Positions 17,102-26,809 of a stretch of 64,000 nucleotides of DNA are shown here, one piece after another; the first letter of the stretch is position 1; every line of letters begins with the position of its first letter. The position numbers were made by a program, and so were the translations under genes. The notes beneath the pieces were generated by a model. It saw nothing but the letters and a program-made list of their open reading frames with translations, did no database searches and had not been told where the DNA came from. This stretch comes from Flaviflagellibacter sp963786225 (GTDB lineage: Bacteria; Pseudomonadota; Alphaproteobacteria; Rhizobiales; Methylopilaceae), in the NCBI GenBank assembly GCA_963786225.1, contig CAWAYQ010000007.1, forward strand, positions 92,055-156,054, in the 5' to 3' direction.

Positions 17102-19043
17102 CTAGCCGGTCGGTGATCTGTCGCGCGTCGAAATGCGAAGCCGCGGACCCGCAGCCGGGACATCCGCCATCGCCGAGAGCGGATTCGTTTCGCTCCCCGT
17201 CTGCAAGCTCCTGTCACCGGCGTGTGGCCGGCGTGCTTCGGTGGGAACGGTCTCGGCCGTCTCTGGTGGCAGGGTGAACTGAAACACGGCCCCCCGAGGT
17301 TCATTCGCGGAGGCCCACAAGCGTCCCCCGTGAGCCTCGATGATCGAACGGGAGATCGAGAGGCCCATCCCCAAGCCACCGGGCTTGGTCGTGTGGAAGG
17401 CCTCGAAGAGGCGCTCGAGGATCGCGGGAGCCAGTCCCGGACCCGTATCCCGCACCGCGACGAGCACGCCGTCCGGTTCGGCTTGGGTGCTGATCAGCAA
17501 GTCTCGCGATCCCTCGCTACCGCTCATCGCTTCGACGGCGTTTATGATCAGGTTCAGGATCACTTGCTGCAGCTGGACGCGATCTCCCTGAATGAGCGGC
17601 AGGCCCTCCGCGAGTTGCGTCTGGACCGAGACGCCGTTCTTCACCACCTCGCTCCGGGTCAGGACAATGACTTCGAGGATCGCTTCGTTGATCGCCAAGC
17701 CATCCTTCCGTGGGGGGGCTCCTTTTGAGGATGGCCCGGATCCGGTCGATCACCTCGCCAGCCCGATTGCCGTCCTTGACGATACGGCCGAGCGCCTGAC
17801 GGACCTCCTCGAGATCTGGCGGGCGGGCGCCGAGCCAGCGCAAAGCGGCCTGGGCATTGGTGACTGCCGCGCCGATCGGCTGGTTGACTTCATGGGCAAT
17901 CGAAGCCGTCAACTGCCCCATCGTCGCGACGCGATTGGCGTGCGCCAGTTCCATCTGTGCCTCGCGGTATCGCCGCTCGCTCTCGCGCAGCGCTTCTTCG
18001 GCCCGCTTGCGCTCCGTCAGATCGAGCACGAAGGCGACGCCCTCGTCCCGCCTTCCTTCCAAGGCCACCGAGCCGATGAGTACCGGCACGCGGCTGCCAT
18101 CTTTCCGGAAATACTCCTTCTCATAGGCTTGGCGCGTTGCGGCGGCCCTCAGGTCGGCCAGCCGCTGTTCGGTGGCGGCGCGCCATTCGACCGGCGTCAT
18201 GTCCGTCCAGCGCATCCGACCCGAGAGAAGATCGTCGCGGCTGTATCCCACCATGTCGAGAAAGGCGTCATTGGCGTCAATGATCCGCTCTACAAAATCG
18301 AAGATCACGATGCCGATGATGTTGGAGTTGAACAGACGTCGGAGCTTCGTCTCGCGCTCTGCGAGATCGCGGTGGAGCTGGACGTTCTCCTCGGTCGCTG
18401 TTTGACGCCGTCTCGCTTCGAGCCGTGCGAGCGCCAACGCCGCCCCTGCTAAAACGGTGACAACGACGGCGGTCCCGGAGATGAGCCACGTCTTGCTTTG
18501 TTCGAGCGCGTCGGCGCGCCTCTGCCGATCCGCAAGCAGGAAGCGCTCGTGGTCCACCATCTGGCCGATTTGCGATCGGATCTCATCCATGCTGCGAATT
18601 GTCGCCATCGCTGCATCCGGCCCGGATGCGCCGGCCTTCTTGTCGATGCCGTCCATCTCGCGCAGCTTTGCTGAAACGATCAACGCCAGATGTGCGGCAC
18701 GAAGGCTCTGCAATGGATCGTCCGCTACGAGAATCTGGAGCGCCTGACTGTCCCGCCGCACGCTTTCGTCAGAGACGCCGTAGGGCTTGAGATATGCCGG
18801 GTCGAGGGTCAGCAGATGTCCGCGCCTTTCGGACTCCAGGTCGGCGATGTTCGCCCGCAGCCGCTCGAGCGTATCGAGCACTTGGCGGCTATGCTCCATC
18901 GAGACATTTGCCGCTTGCCGCTCGTGCCGGTATCGGAGGCCGAAAAACCCGGTCGCGGACAACAGTGTAAGAAGCACCGCGACCCCGAGGATCAGCGGAC
19001 GAGCGAACCACAGCAAAGAGAGACGTCGAGTGGAGAGCGGCAT
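17102..19043 (-). pseudogene. CHASE3-PAS sensor histidine kinase, frameshift in C7 run
   Basis: A membrane sensor kinase of about 646 residues after correction. The order is: TM (residues 14-33), a periplasmic CHASE3-like helical domain, a second TM near 190-210, a PAS domain (NIIGIVIFDF to about 350), HisKA with the phospho-acceptor in TASIAHEVNQP, then HATPase_c with N box NLIINAVEAM, G1 DTGPGL and G2 GLGMGLSIS. The HATPase half lies in another frame. A run of seven C (plus-strand G at 17712-17718) where six are needed causes the +1 shift. No response regulator follows, so its partner lies elsewhere. It is divergent from the binding-protein gene at 19271. Confidence 0.88.
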
Positions 19044-19270
19044 TGGCGCCTCGGCTCTTCGATGCTCGCGTGACCCGTAGGTCTTCTAGTGCAGACGTCC
19101 CGGCAGTGATAGAATTATAGGCTAATTGGACAAGTGCGCACAGGCGCGTCGGGGGGCTCCGACATCCTCAAGCGCCGGAGGTTGCAACGGCTTCGGAGCC
19201 CGTCAGTCGCGTCGCGAGGCCGGACGGTCGCGGGTACGGTCCTGCTCGCGGGTTGTGGAGGAGCATCGCC

Positions 19271-20626
19271 ATGAACGGTCGAGTGCCGCCCAGCCGGCGC
19301 AGCGTCGTCAAGGGATTGGGCGCTGCCGGAGCAGCCTTGCCGGGCATGGCGATCCTGCCGCGATGGAGCTTCGCGGAGGACAACGCCGCGATCTATGCCA
19401 ACGCTGCAATCGATTGGAAACAGTTTGCGGGGGAGACGATCACTCTCGCGGCTGCGATCCACCCCTGGTCGACTGCGATCGCTCCGATTTTGCCGGAGTT
19501 TACGAAGCTCACCGGTATCGGCGTCGGCACCGACTTTCAACTGGAAACCACGTTCCTGGGGGCCCTGCCGGTCCAGCTCGCAAGCGGCAACAGGACGCCG
19601 GACGTCTTCATGTTCCTGACCTATGGGCAGGGCATTTCGGCTGGATGGCTCGAGCCGCTGAACGCCTATTATGCCGACAGGTCGCTGACCGATCTCGGCT
19701 GGTATGACGAGAGCGACCTTCTCAAGACCGCCCGAGCCTTTCCGGTGTGGCCGGACGGCGAACGCTACGCCTTCCCGATTACCTCCGAGGCAGCGACCTT
19801 GTTCATCAGAAGCGATGCGCTGGCAGCCAGGAACCTGCCGGTTCCCCAGACTTTCGAAGAGCTGCTTGCCACCGCCAAGGCGGTCAAGACCAGTGAGATG
19901 TCGGGGATTGCGATGCGGGCCCAAGCCAGCGGCAATTCATCCCCGGCGGCCATGAGCTTCGTGTTCTCCTATGGCGGGGCCATGGTCAAGGACAACAAGG
20001 CCGCTTTCGCGAGCCCCGAGGGGATCGCGGCCGTCGAGATGTACGGACAGTTGCTCAGCCAGGCCGGGCCTGCCGGCGTGCGCAGCTATGAATGGTACCA
20101 CGTGTTGGACGACTTCCTTCACGGCAGGACGGCAATGGCAATCGACAGCAGCAACTTCGCTACCGACATTTCCAATCCGGCGAAGAGCCGCGTCGCCGAG
20201 CAGGCTGCCTTTGCTGCCTTTCCCCATCCTGATGGTGGTGCCGCCGTCCCATTTATGTTGCACTGGCAGGCGTGCATCAATGCCAAATCGCGGAGCAAGC
20301 GGGCAGCTTTCCTGTTCCTGCTGTGGGCGACAAGCAAGCCGACCTCGCTGCAGACCGCCGCAGCGGGGTTGGCGACGACACGGGCGTCGGCTTGGTCGAG
20401 CGAGGGCTTCAAGAAGGCGTTCGGCACGCAAGCCGCCGCGGCGGCGCTGACCAACTTGCAGAATGCGGATGTCGACCGCGCCAAGGCGATCTTTTTCCAT
20501 CCGCAATCGAGACCCATCCAGGACGCGTTCATGATCGGGGTGAACGAAGTCGTCTCCGGAGCGAAATCGGCGAAGAGTGCGATGACTGCCGCGGCCGAGA
20601 AGGCCAATGCAGCGATCCGTGGATAG
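19271..20626 (+). CDS. ABC-type extracellular sugar-family binding protein, Tat signal
   Basis: A 451-residue family 1 extracellular solute-binding protein. The start PPSRRSVVKGLGAAGAALPG is a twin-arginine signal peptide ending near SFA|EDN. The mature part has the SBP fold motifs (TPDVFMFLTYGQG, MAIDSSNFATDI). GGAGGAG precedes ATG 19271, which is preferred over an upstream TTG in frame. No permease or ATPase gene follows, so it is an orphan receptor here. It could serve a transporter elsewhere or work as a sensory partner of the adjacent CHASE3 kinase. Confidence 0.85.
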   Translation: MNGRVPPSRRSVVKGLGAAGAALPGMAILPRWSFAEDNAAIYANAAIDWKQFAGETITLAAAIHPWSTAIAPILPEFTKLTGIGVGTDFQLETTFLGALPVQLASGNRTPDVFMFLTYGQGISAGWLEPLNAYYADRSLTDLGWYDESDLLKTARAFPVWPDGERYAFPITSEAATLFIRSDALAARNLPVPQTFEELLATAKAVKTSEMSGIAMRAQASGNSSPAAMSFVFSYGGAMVKDNKAAFASPEGIAAVEMYGQLLSQAGPAGVRSYEWYHVLDDFLHGRTAMAIDSSNFATDISNPAKSRVAEQAAFAAFPHPDGGAAVPFMLHWQACINAKSRSKRAAFLFLLWATSKPTSLQTAAAGLATTRASAWSSEGFKKAFGTQAAAAALTNLQNADVDRAKAIFFHPQSRPIQDAFMIGVNEVVSGAKSAKSAMTAAAEKANAAIRG

Positions 20627-20780
20627 CGGAGCCGTCCGGCTGGTCCGCGCATCATCGATTTCACGGCTGCCGTCCGATCACGTTCTCGGATCTCGATATC
20701 AACGAGACACCGTTGCCGCTGCTCGGCGAGCACCCTAGCTATGCGCCGTCGAGCCTCCGTGACGAGAAGGCGGTCTGACC

Positions 20781-21422
20781 ATGAACACGACGATCGAAGG
20801 GGTGATGATCCCCGACACGAAACTGGCGCGCGAAGTGACGGAACTCGTCCGCGATACCGAGCCTCCGCTGCTCTTCCACCATTCGAGCCGTGTCTATTAT
20901 TTCGGCGCTCTCGCAGGCAGGCATCGCGGCCTGACGTTCGACCCCGAACTGCTCTACACCGGGGCCATGTTCCACGACATGGGATTGACGCACCAGCACA
21001 GCAGCGAACACGAGCGCTTCGAGGTCGACGGCGCCAATACCGCGCGAGATTTTCTCAAGCGGCACGGCCTTTCCCAACAGGATATCGACACCGTGTGGAC
21101 CGCGATCGCGCTGCACACCACGCCGGGCATTCCGCAGCACATGCATCCTGTCGTCGCACTTCTCACCGCAGGCGTCGAGATGGACGTGCTCGGCCTGGCC
21201 TATGCGGAGTACAGCGACGAAGAGCGCAAGGCGGTGGTCCACGCCCACCCGCGTACGGCGAGCTTCAAGGAAGACATCATCCAGACCTTCTACGACGGCA
21301 TAAAGCACAAGCCCGAGACGACATTCGGCAATGTGAAGGCCGACGTGCTGGCGGACAAGGATCCGAACTTCGTCCGGGGAAACTTCTGCAGCGTCATCCG
21401 CGAGTCCGCCTGGGCGGGCTAG
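20781..21422 (+). CDS. HD-domain hydrolase, cyanamide hydratase-like
   Basis: A 213-residue metal-dependent HD-fold protein. LLFHHSSRVYYFGA gives the first His, MFHDMGL is the HD pair and AIALHTTPGIP holds a further ligand. This arrangement matches the cyanamide hydratase-like HD family. Fungal members hydrate cyanamide to urea, but bacterial homologues have mostly unknown substrates. It starts 154 bases after the binding-protein gene and converges on the GntR gene. Confidence 0.85.
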   Translation: MNTTIEGVMIPDTKLAREVTELVRDTEPPLLFHHSSRVYYFGALAGRHRGLTFDPELLYTGAMFHDMGLTHQHSSEHERFEVDGANTARDFLKRHGLSQQDIDTVWTAIALHTTPGIPQHMHPVVALLTAGVEMDVLGLAYAEYSDEERKAVVHAHPRTASFKEDIIQTFYDGIKHKPETTFGNVKADVLADKDPNFVRGNFCSVIRESAWAG

Positions 21423-21491
21423 CGCGTCCGCACGACGGCTCCTGAGTTCGGGACGAGTTCCGGGCCGATGCCGTGCCCCCGATCCACCGCG

Positions 21492-22172
21492 TCATCTGGC
21501 CTTGCTGCGCTGTACCGCCTCCACGTAGTTACGGCCATTGACGATGTGGCGCCGCATGGCTTGTTCGGCGCGGTCGGGATCGCGCGCCCCGAGCGCTTCA
21601 AGGATCAGTCCATGCTCGTGCGCGGCGGCGATGAGCCGTGTCGGATGGGTGACGGTGCCGTGCCGTGCGAGGCGGAGCTGGAAGAAGACATCGTCGCAGA
21701 CGAGGCGGATCAGGCGCCGGTTTCCGGTTGAGCGGGCGATGATGAAATGAAAATCGTCCTCCCAGCCGGACGTGAACTCACCGCGTGCCGCCATCTCCTT
21801 GCCGATGCGGACGATTTCCGCGAGGCGGTCCAGATCATCGTTCGACATCGTCGTCGCCGCCACGCGGCAGGCCATTCCCTCCACGGCCTCGCGAACGACA
21901 AAGACCTCTGTGATATGGGTCGAAAAATAGTCGATGACGCGGAAGCCGACATTCGGTTCGCGTTCCAGGACATGCAGCCCTTCGAGACGGCTCACCGCCT
22001 CGCGCAACGCGCCTCGGCCCACCCCGAACTGTCGCGCCAGGCGCGCTTCCTTCAGAATCACACCGCGCTGCAATTCACCGGTGGCGATCGCGCGCATCAG
22101 GAGTTCGAACGCCTGCCGCGGCTGGTTGCCGTGGGCCTCGTCCGTCTGGTCTTCGGGTTCGATCAAGCTCAA
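21492..22172 (-). CDS. GntR family regulator, FCD subgroup
   Basis: A 226-residue regulator with an N-terminal winged helix (KEARLARQFGVGRGALREAVSRLEG, in two overlapping segments) and a C-terminal FCD domain (DDFHFIIARSTGN, AAAHEHGLI). The start chosen is TTG at 22172, because GGAG sits six bases upstream and the frame further upstream overlaps the CoA-transferase gene. It follows the CoA-transferase by about 35 bases in the same transcript. It probably regulates itself, the CoA-transferase and the divergent TTT operon. Confidence 0.88.
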   Translation of the reverse strand: MSLIEPEDQTDEAHGNQPRQAFELLMRAIATGELQRGVILKEARLARQFGVGRGALREAVSRLEGLHVLEREPNVGFRVIDYFSTHITEVFVVREAVEGMACRVAATTMSNDDLDRLAEIVRIGKEMAARGEFTSGWEDDFHFIIARSTGNRRLIRLVCDDVFFQLRLARHGTVTHPTRLIAAAHEHGLILEALGARDPDRAEQAMRRHIVNGRNYVEAVQRSKAR

Positions 22173-22206
22173 CAAAAACTCCTTACGTGTACGCGCCGCC
22201 GGTGGA

Positions 22207-23643
22207 TCACCACCAGGCAGCGGGTGAATAACCGAGGGGAACGCTCGGAAGCGCCCAGTGCGGCGGCGTTTCCGACATCGTCGCGGAATGGCCGACGAAC
22301 GAAAGCGTTCCAAACGGCGTTTCCGCCTCCTGACGCCATGCGTCGATCTCGTCACGCTTCGGCATCCGCGGGCCGATCTCCGTGCTTCGGCCGAGCGAGC
22401 GCAACCAAAGCGCGGTGCGAGCCAAAGACGCACGGACGCGCCAGCTTCCGCCCAGACGCGCCCGGGCATGGAGCGCTGCGATGATTCCCAGGGTCATTAT
22501 ATACCCCGTCGCGTGATCGAGGGCCTGGACAGGCAAGGCTCGCGGATGGCCGGGCGAGAGTGCATCTCCCTCGGCCGCGTTGAATCCGGTTGCCGTCTGT
22601 ACGAGCGAATCGAATCCGCGCTTCCCGCCCCAGGGGCCATCTTCCCCATAGGCCGACAAGGACGCGTAGACGATGCCGGGCCGCGCACGAACCACATCCT
22701 CGCAGGAGAAGCCGTAGCGATCCAGGCTGCCGGGCCGGTAGCTGTGCAGGAAAACATCCGCCTTGGCGAGGAGACGCGAGAGGTTTTCCCTGCCGCCGGC
22801 CTGGGTGAGATCGATCGCGCAGGCCTTCTTGCCGCGCCCCGTGTCGACGTCGAGAGCCGGGATCGACGGCAGGTCCGGGGAAGTGACATGCAGAACGTCC
22901 GCACCGTGCGCCGCAAGCGTGCGCGCGGCCACCGGTCCTGAAATGATGCGCGTCAGATCCAGCACCCTTATGCCCGATAGCGGCCTTTGGCCCGGAGGGG
23001 GCGCGCTCGCCGGCGCCTCGCCGATCTTTTCGATGGCGATAAGGGGCTGTGCTCTCAGATGTGGCGCCTGAGGGTGGCGGTCCCATTCCTCGAAGGAGCG
23101 CAGCGCAGCGACGCAAAGGCCGCGAGCAGTGGCCTCGTCTTCGAAATCCAGGGCGCGCCAGCGCAGCAGGGCCGTGCTGACCTCGTCCAACGAATTGCCG
23201 CACTCCAGGAGATCGAGCACCCCGTCCCGGTGATGACGGAAATTGGCGTGTACGCGCACCCAGCCGTCGGACGTCCGGAACAGCCGGCTCAGGGGGTCAC
23301 GGATTTCGCCGGAGGGCACGCCGTTCACGCGCAGATACAATTCCGAGTGGAATTCGACAAGTGCGTGCTCGCGCTCGACGGCAATGGATTGCGGCCGGCC
23401 GCCGCGGAGCGTTCCGAATTCGGCTGCCGCGAGCGCGGCTCCCGCAATCGTCGCCTGTGCCATTTCCGCCACTTTGAAGGAAGACGGGGCGGAGCGTCCG
23501 CCCGGCAGGCCGGCGCGGTTCAAGGCCTCCGCCGCAAATGGGGTCTGCGACCAAAGATCGGCCAGGACACGGTTTTCCGGATTATCCAGGCTGGTGGCAG
23601 ATGCGGATTCTGCCCGGTCTCCGGTCATGTCGGACATCTTCAA
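22207..23643 (-). CDS. CaiB/BaiF (family III) CoA-transferase
   Basis: A 478-residue protein. Its C-terminal 270 residues show the family III CoA-transferase core (GIRVLDLTRIISGPVAARTL, GADVLHV, RGKKACAIDL, ADVFLHSYRPGSLDRYG). The N-terminal 190 residues resemble the second CaiB domain, so the order appears circularly permuted or duplicated relative to the 400-residue archetype. Family members move CoA between carboxylic acids. It starts close to the divergent tctC promoter and is co-transcribed with the GntR gene. It may activate the acid imported by TTT system 2. Confidence 0.85.
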   Translation of the reverse strand: MKMSDMTGDRAESASATSLDNPENRVLADLWSQTPFAAEALNRAGLPGGRSAPSSFKVAEMAQATIAGAALAAAEFGTLRGGRPQSIAVEREHALVEFHSELYLRVNGVPSGEIRDPLSRLFRTSDGWVRVHANFRHHRDGVLDLLECGNSLDEVSTALLRWRALDFEDEATARGLCVAALRSFEEWDRHPQAPHLRAQPLIAIEKIGEAPASAPPPGQRPLSGIRVLDLTRIISGPVAARTLAAHGADVLHVTSPDLPSIPALDVDTGRGKKACAIDLTQAGGRENLSRLLAKADVFLHSYRPGSLDRYGFSCEDVVRARPGIVYASLSAYGEDGPWGGKRGFDSLVQTATGFNAAEGDALSPGHPRALPVQALDHATGYIMTLGIIAALHARARLGGSWRVRASLARTALWLRSLGRSTEIGPRMPKRDEIDAWRQEAETPFGTLSFVGHSATMSETPPHWALPSVPLGYSPAAWW

Positions 23644-23736
23644 GGGTTCAACCTTCTGTTACGAAGTGTGCGCAAAAGCGGGTAGTATCTGGCAATACTG
23701 CCTACACTTTCGTTGACATATCGCACCGATCGGGTT

Positions 23737-23753
23737 TTTTTGTCGACATAAAA
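23737..23753. promoter_or_regulatory. candidate operator in divergent promoter
   Basis: The TTTT-TGTCGACA-TAAAA sequence contains a perfect 8-bp palindrome in an AT-rich frame, between the CoA-transferase/GntR and TTT operons. TTGACA lies just upstream at about 23713. The form suits an FCD-GntR site, so the local GntR protein is the natural candidate. Confidence 0.4.
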
Positions 23754-23783
23754 TTCAGACAGGGAGTGAAGCCGTGAGCTTTG

Positions 23784-24767
23784 ATGTTCTCAAAGGTGAT
23801 CTGCAGCAGGCGTGAATGGCTTGCCGGAACGGGGCTCCTGGCCTTGGCTTCCATCATCCCGAGCCTTCCGGCTCTGGCCGCCGTCGACACCGCCAAGGTC
23901 ACGATTCCGGCAGGGCCGGGCGGGGGCTGGGACCGGACCGGACGCCTGACCATGCAGGCCATGCAGAAGGAAAAGCTGATCGGCGCGGTTCAGTTCACGA
24001 ACCGTGCGGGCGGGGCGGGGACCGTCGGCCTCACCGAATTCGTACGCACGACCAAGGGCGACGACACGGCTTTGCTGTTCACCGGCGTCATCATGATGAG
24101 CAGCGTCATTACGGCGAAATCGCCAATCACCATCGACATGACGACGCCTCTGGCATGCCTGACGCGTGAATATGTCGGCATCGGCGTTCCCGCGGATTCG
24201 TCGTACAAGACCGTCGCCGACATGGTCGCGGCGCTGAAGGCGGATCCGAGCAGCGTGACGGTCGGCGGCTCCGGCGTCGGCAGTGTCGAGCATCTAACTC
24301 TGGCGCTGATGGCGCAGCAGAACCAGGTTCCGCTCGACAAGCTCAATTTCATCACCTTCAGCGGCAACGAATATGTTCCCGCGCTTGTGAGCGGCAAGAT
24401 CAAGGCCGTCATGACGGGCGTGTCCGAACTGAAGCCGCTGGCCGATGCCGGACGCATCCGCATCATCGGCGTGACCTCGGCGGAACCGCTCAAGGGCGTC
24501 GACATTCCGACCCTGAAATCGGCCGGCCTCGACATCACGGTCGGCAACTGGCGCGGCGTCGTCGGCGCTCCGGGCATGTCCGATGCCGCGAAGACGGAAT
24601 GGATCTCGAAGCTCGACAAGCTTTCGAAGTCTCCGTCGTGGCCGCAAGCTCTGGCCGCGCAGGGTCTTGAAGACGCCTATATGTCGGGCGACGAATTTGC
24701 GACCTTCCTCAAGACCGAGAACGAGCGCTGGACATCGACGTTGACCGAGCTCGGCCTCGTGAAGTGA
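23784..24767 (+). CDS. tctC: TTT system 2 substrate-binding protein TctC
   Basis: A 327-residue periplasmic receptor. The signal sequence is Tat-like (CSRREWLAGTGLLALASII) and ends near ALAA|VDTAKV. The mature domain has the TctC/Bug segments IPAGPGGGWDRTGRLTMQAM and NRAGGAGTVGLTEFV. ATG 23784 is used (TTG one codon before is less likely). It is frame-intact. The stop overlaps the tctB start (TGATG). It is the first gene of a seven-gene region tctCBA-dehydrogenase-prpF-lyase. Confidence 0.92.
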   Translation: MFSKVICSRREWLAGTGLLALASIIPSLPALAAVDTAKVTIPAGPGGGWDRTGRLTMQAMQKEKLIGAVQFTNRAGGAGTVGLTEFVRTTKGDDTALLFTGVIMMSSVITAKSPITIDMTTPLACLTREYVGIGVPADSSYKTVADMVAALKADPSSVTVGGSGVGSVEHLTLALMAQQNQVPLDKLNFITFSGNEYVPALVSGKIKAVMTGVSELKPLADAGRIRIIGVTSAEPLKGVDIPTLKSAGLDITVGNWRGVVGAPGMSDAAKTEWISKLDKLSKSPSWPQALAAQGLEDAYMSGDEFATFLKTENERWTSTLTELGLVK

Positions 24768-25270
24768 TGGAGCGGGACCGGACCGTGATGATGCATTGGC
24801 TGCGGCGCCCCTGGTGGGTCGGAGTTGCGATCATGCTGGTGGGAGCCGTGTGGATCTACGGGTCCACCGGGCTCTCGCAATTGTCGTCCATCGCGGTCAT
24901 CGGTCCCGGCGTCTTCGTCACTCTCATCGGCATCGGCCTCGTCCTGTGCGGGGCGACCCTGGTGTTCCAGATGGTTCTCTCCGCAGATGGACCGGCGGCC
25001 CCGCCGGAGGACGGCGCGGAGATCGTGTCCTTCCGTCCCGGGGCGTTCGTCGTGGCGCTCCTCGCCGTCGCGGCGCCCCTCGTTCTGATGAAGCAGGTCG
25101 GCTTTCCGCTGACCGCGGCAATCGTGTTCGCCGGCGTGACCTACGCATTCGGATCGCGCCGCGTCGTCGCGGACTTCCTCATCGGGGCCGTCGTTTCGGT
25201 CGTCAGCTGGTTCCTGTTCCACTGGCTTGGCGTCGATCTCGGCGGCTTCCTTCCGCTGCTTGGCTTCTGA
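24767..25270 (+). CDS. tctB: TTT system 2 TctB
   Basis: A 167-residue small membrane subunit with four hydrophobic helices (for example WWVGVAIMLVGAVWIYG and FVVALLAVAAPLVLM). The IGPGVFVTLIGIGLVLCGA stretch corresponds to the GPGxFP region of other TctB proteins. The start overlaps the tctC stop; tctA follows 10 bases later. Confidence 0.9.
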   Translation: MERDRTVMMHWLRRPWWVGVAIMLVGAVWIYGSTGLSQLSSIAVIGPGVFVTLIGIGLVLCGATLVFQMVLSADGPAAPPEDGAEIVSFRPGAFVVALLAVAAPLVLMKQVGFPLTAAIVFAGVTYAFGSRRVVADFLIGAVVSVVSWFLFHWLGVDLGGFLPLLGF

Positions 25271-25280
25271 CGGGCGCACG

Positions 25281-26807
25281 ATGACTTCTACCTTCGATCT
25301 TCTGTTGAGCGGTTTCGGGACGGCTTTGATGCCGCTCAATCTCCTGATGGCGCTCATCGGAACGCTGCTCGGCACTGCGATCGGCGTCCTTCCCGGCATC
25401 GGGCCGGCGCTGACCATCGCGCTCCTCCTGCCGGTGACCTATCAGCTCACCCCCGAAACCGCCTTCATCATGTTCGCCGGCATCCTCTATGGAGCGATGT
25501 ATGGCGGATCGACGACGTCCATACTTCTGAACACGCCCGGCGAGAGCAGTTCGATCGTCACGGCGATCGAGGGCAACCGGATGGCGCGCAACGGACGGGG
25601 CGCCGCGGCCCTTGCGACGGCCGCGATCGGCTCGTTCGTCGCGGGCACGATCGGAACGCTGCTGCTGACGTTTCTCGCGCCCGCTTTCGCGGAACTCGCG
25701 TTCACCTTCGGCCCGGTCGAATATTTCTCGCTGATGGTGCTCGCCTTCACCACGATTTCGGCGGTGATGGGCAATTCGCGCACGCGTGGCTTCACATCGC
25801 TCCTGATCGGACTTGCGCTGTGCGTCATCGGCATCGACAGCCAGACCGGCCAGGCACGCATGACGTTCGGCTCGCTCAACCTTCTCGACGGCATTCCCTT
25901 CACCATCGTTCTCGTGTCCCTGTTTGCAATCGGCGAGGTGCTTTACCTCGCGGCGCACACAAAGCCCGGCACGCCGTCGATCAACCCGCTGTCCGGCGGC
26001 CTCTGGATGAAGAAGGACGACTGGAAGCGCTCATGGAAACCCTGGCTGCGCGGCACGGCCATCGGATTTCCGATCGGCATCCTGCCGGCGGGCGGGTCGG
26101 AGGTTCCGACGTTCCTGTCCTATGCGCTTGAGCGGAAACTCGCGAAAAATCCGCAGGATTTCGGCAATGGGGCGATCGAGGGCGTCGCCGGGCCGGAGGC
26201 TGCGAACAATGCCGCGACCGCCGGCGTGCTCGTTCCGTTGCTGACACTCGGGCTGCCGACCTCCGCCACGACCGCCGTTCTTCTCAGCGCGCTGCAGGGG
26301 TATGGACTTCAGCCGGGCCCGCTGCTGTTCACGAGCAATCCCACTCTGGTCTGGTCCATCATTGCCTCGCTTTACGTGGGCAATCTGATGCTGCTCGTCC
26401 TGAACCTTCCGCTCGCCGGCATCTGGGTCCGGCTTCTTCTGATCCCGCGCCCGTATCTTTACGCGGGGATCACGGTGTTCTCGCTGATCGGCGTCTGGGG
26501 TCTGTCGGCTTCGGTGTTCGATCTGGGCGTGATGCTGGCCGCGGGCCTCGCCGGTTACTTCATGCGGCTTTACGATTTTCCCATCGCGCCGCTTCTCGTC
26601 GGCCTCATCCTCGGCCCGCTCGCCGAGCAGCAATTGCGGCGCGCTCTGGCGCTCAGCCAGGGAGACCCATCCATCCTGCTGTCGAGCCCGATCTCGGCGG
26701 CGCTGCTCGCGGTCGCGGTGCTGGTCATCGCGTCGCCCTATCTGCTCAAACTCCTCGCCAGGAAAGCCGCGATCCCGGTCGCGGAAGCGGCAGCCACCGG
26801 AGACTGA
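25281..26807 (+). CDS. tctA: TTT system 2 large permease TctA
   Basis: A 508-residue permease with about eleven membrane spans. The repeats GVLPGIGPALTIALLLP (near residue 35) and GILPAGGSEVPTFLSY (near 270) and the segment YGGSTTSILLNTPGESSS identify TctA. In the second repeat the usual PGGGA is PAGGS, a variation that may relate to substrate. ATG 25281 follows the tctB stop closely. The next gene begins two bases after its stop. Confidence 0.95.
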   Translation: MTSTFDLLLSGFGTALMPLNLLMALIGTLLGTAIGVLPGIGPALTIALLLPVTYQLTPETAFIMFAGILYGAMYGGSTTSILLNTPGESSSIVTAIEGNRMARNGRGAAALATAAIGSFVAGTIGTLLLTFLAPAFAELAFTFGPVEYFSLMVLAFTTISAVMGNSRTRGFTSLLIGLALCVIGIDSQTGQARMTFGSLNLLDGIPFTIVLVSLFAIGEVLYLAAHTKPGTPSINPLSGGLWMKKDDWKRSWKPWLRGTAIGFPIGILPAGGSEVPTFLSYALERKLAKNPQDFGNGAIEGVAGPEAANNAATAGVLVPLLTLGLPTSATTAVLLSALQGYGLQPGPLLFTSNPTLVWSIIASLYVGNLMLLVLNLPLAGIWVRLLLIPRPYLYAGITVFSLIGVWGLSASVFDLGVMLAAGLAGYFMRLYDFPIAPLLVGLILGPLAEQQLRRALALSQGDPSILLSSPISAALLAVAVLVIASPYLLKLLARKAAIPVAEAAATGD

Positions 26808-26809
26808 CA

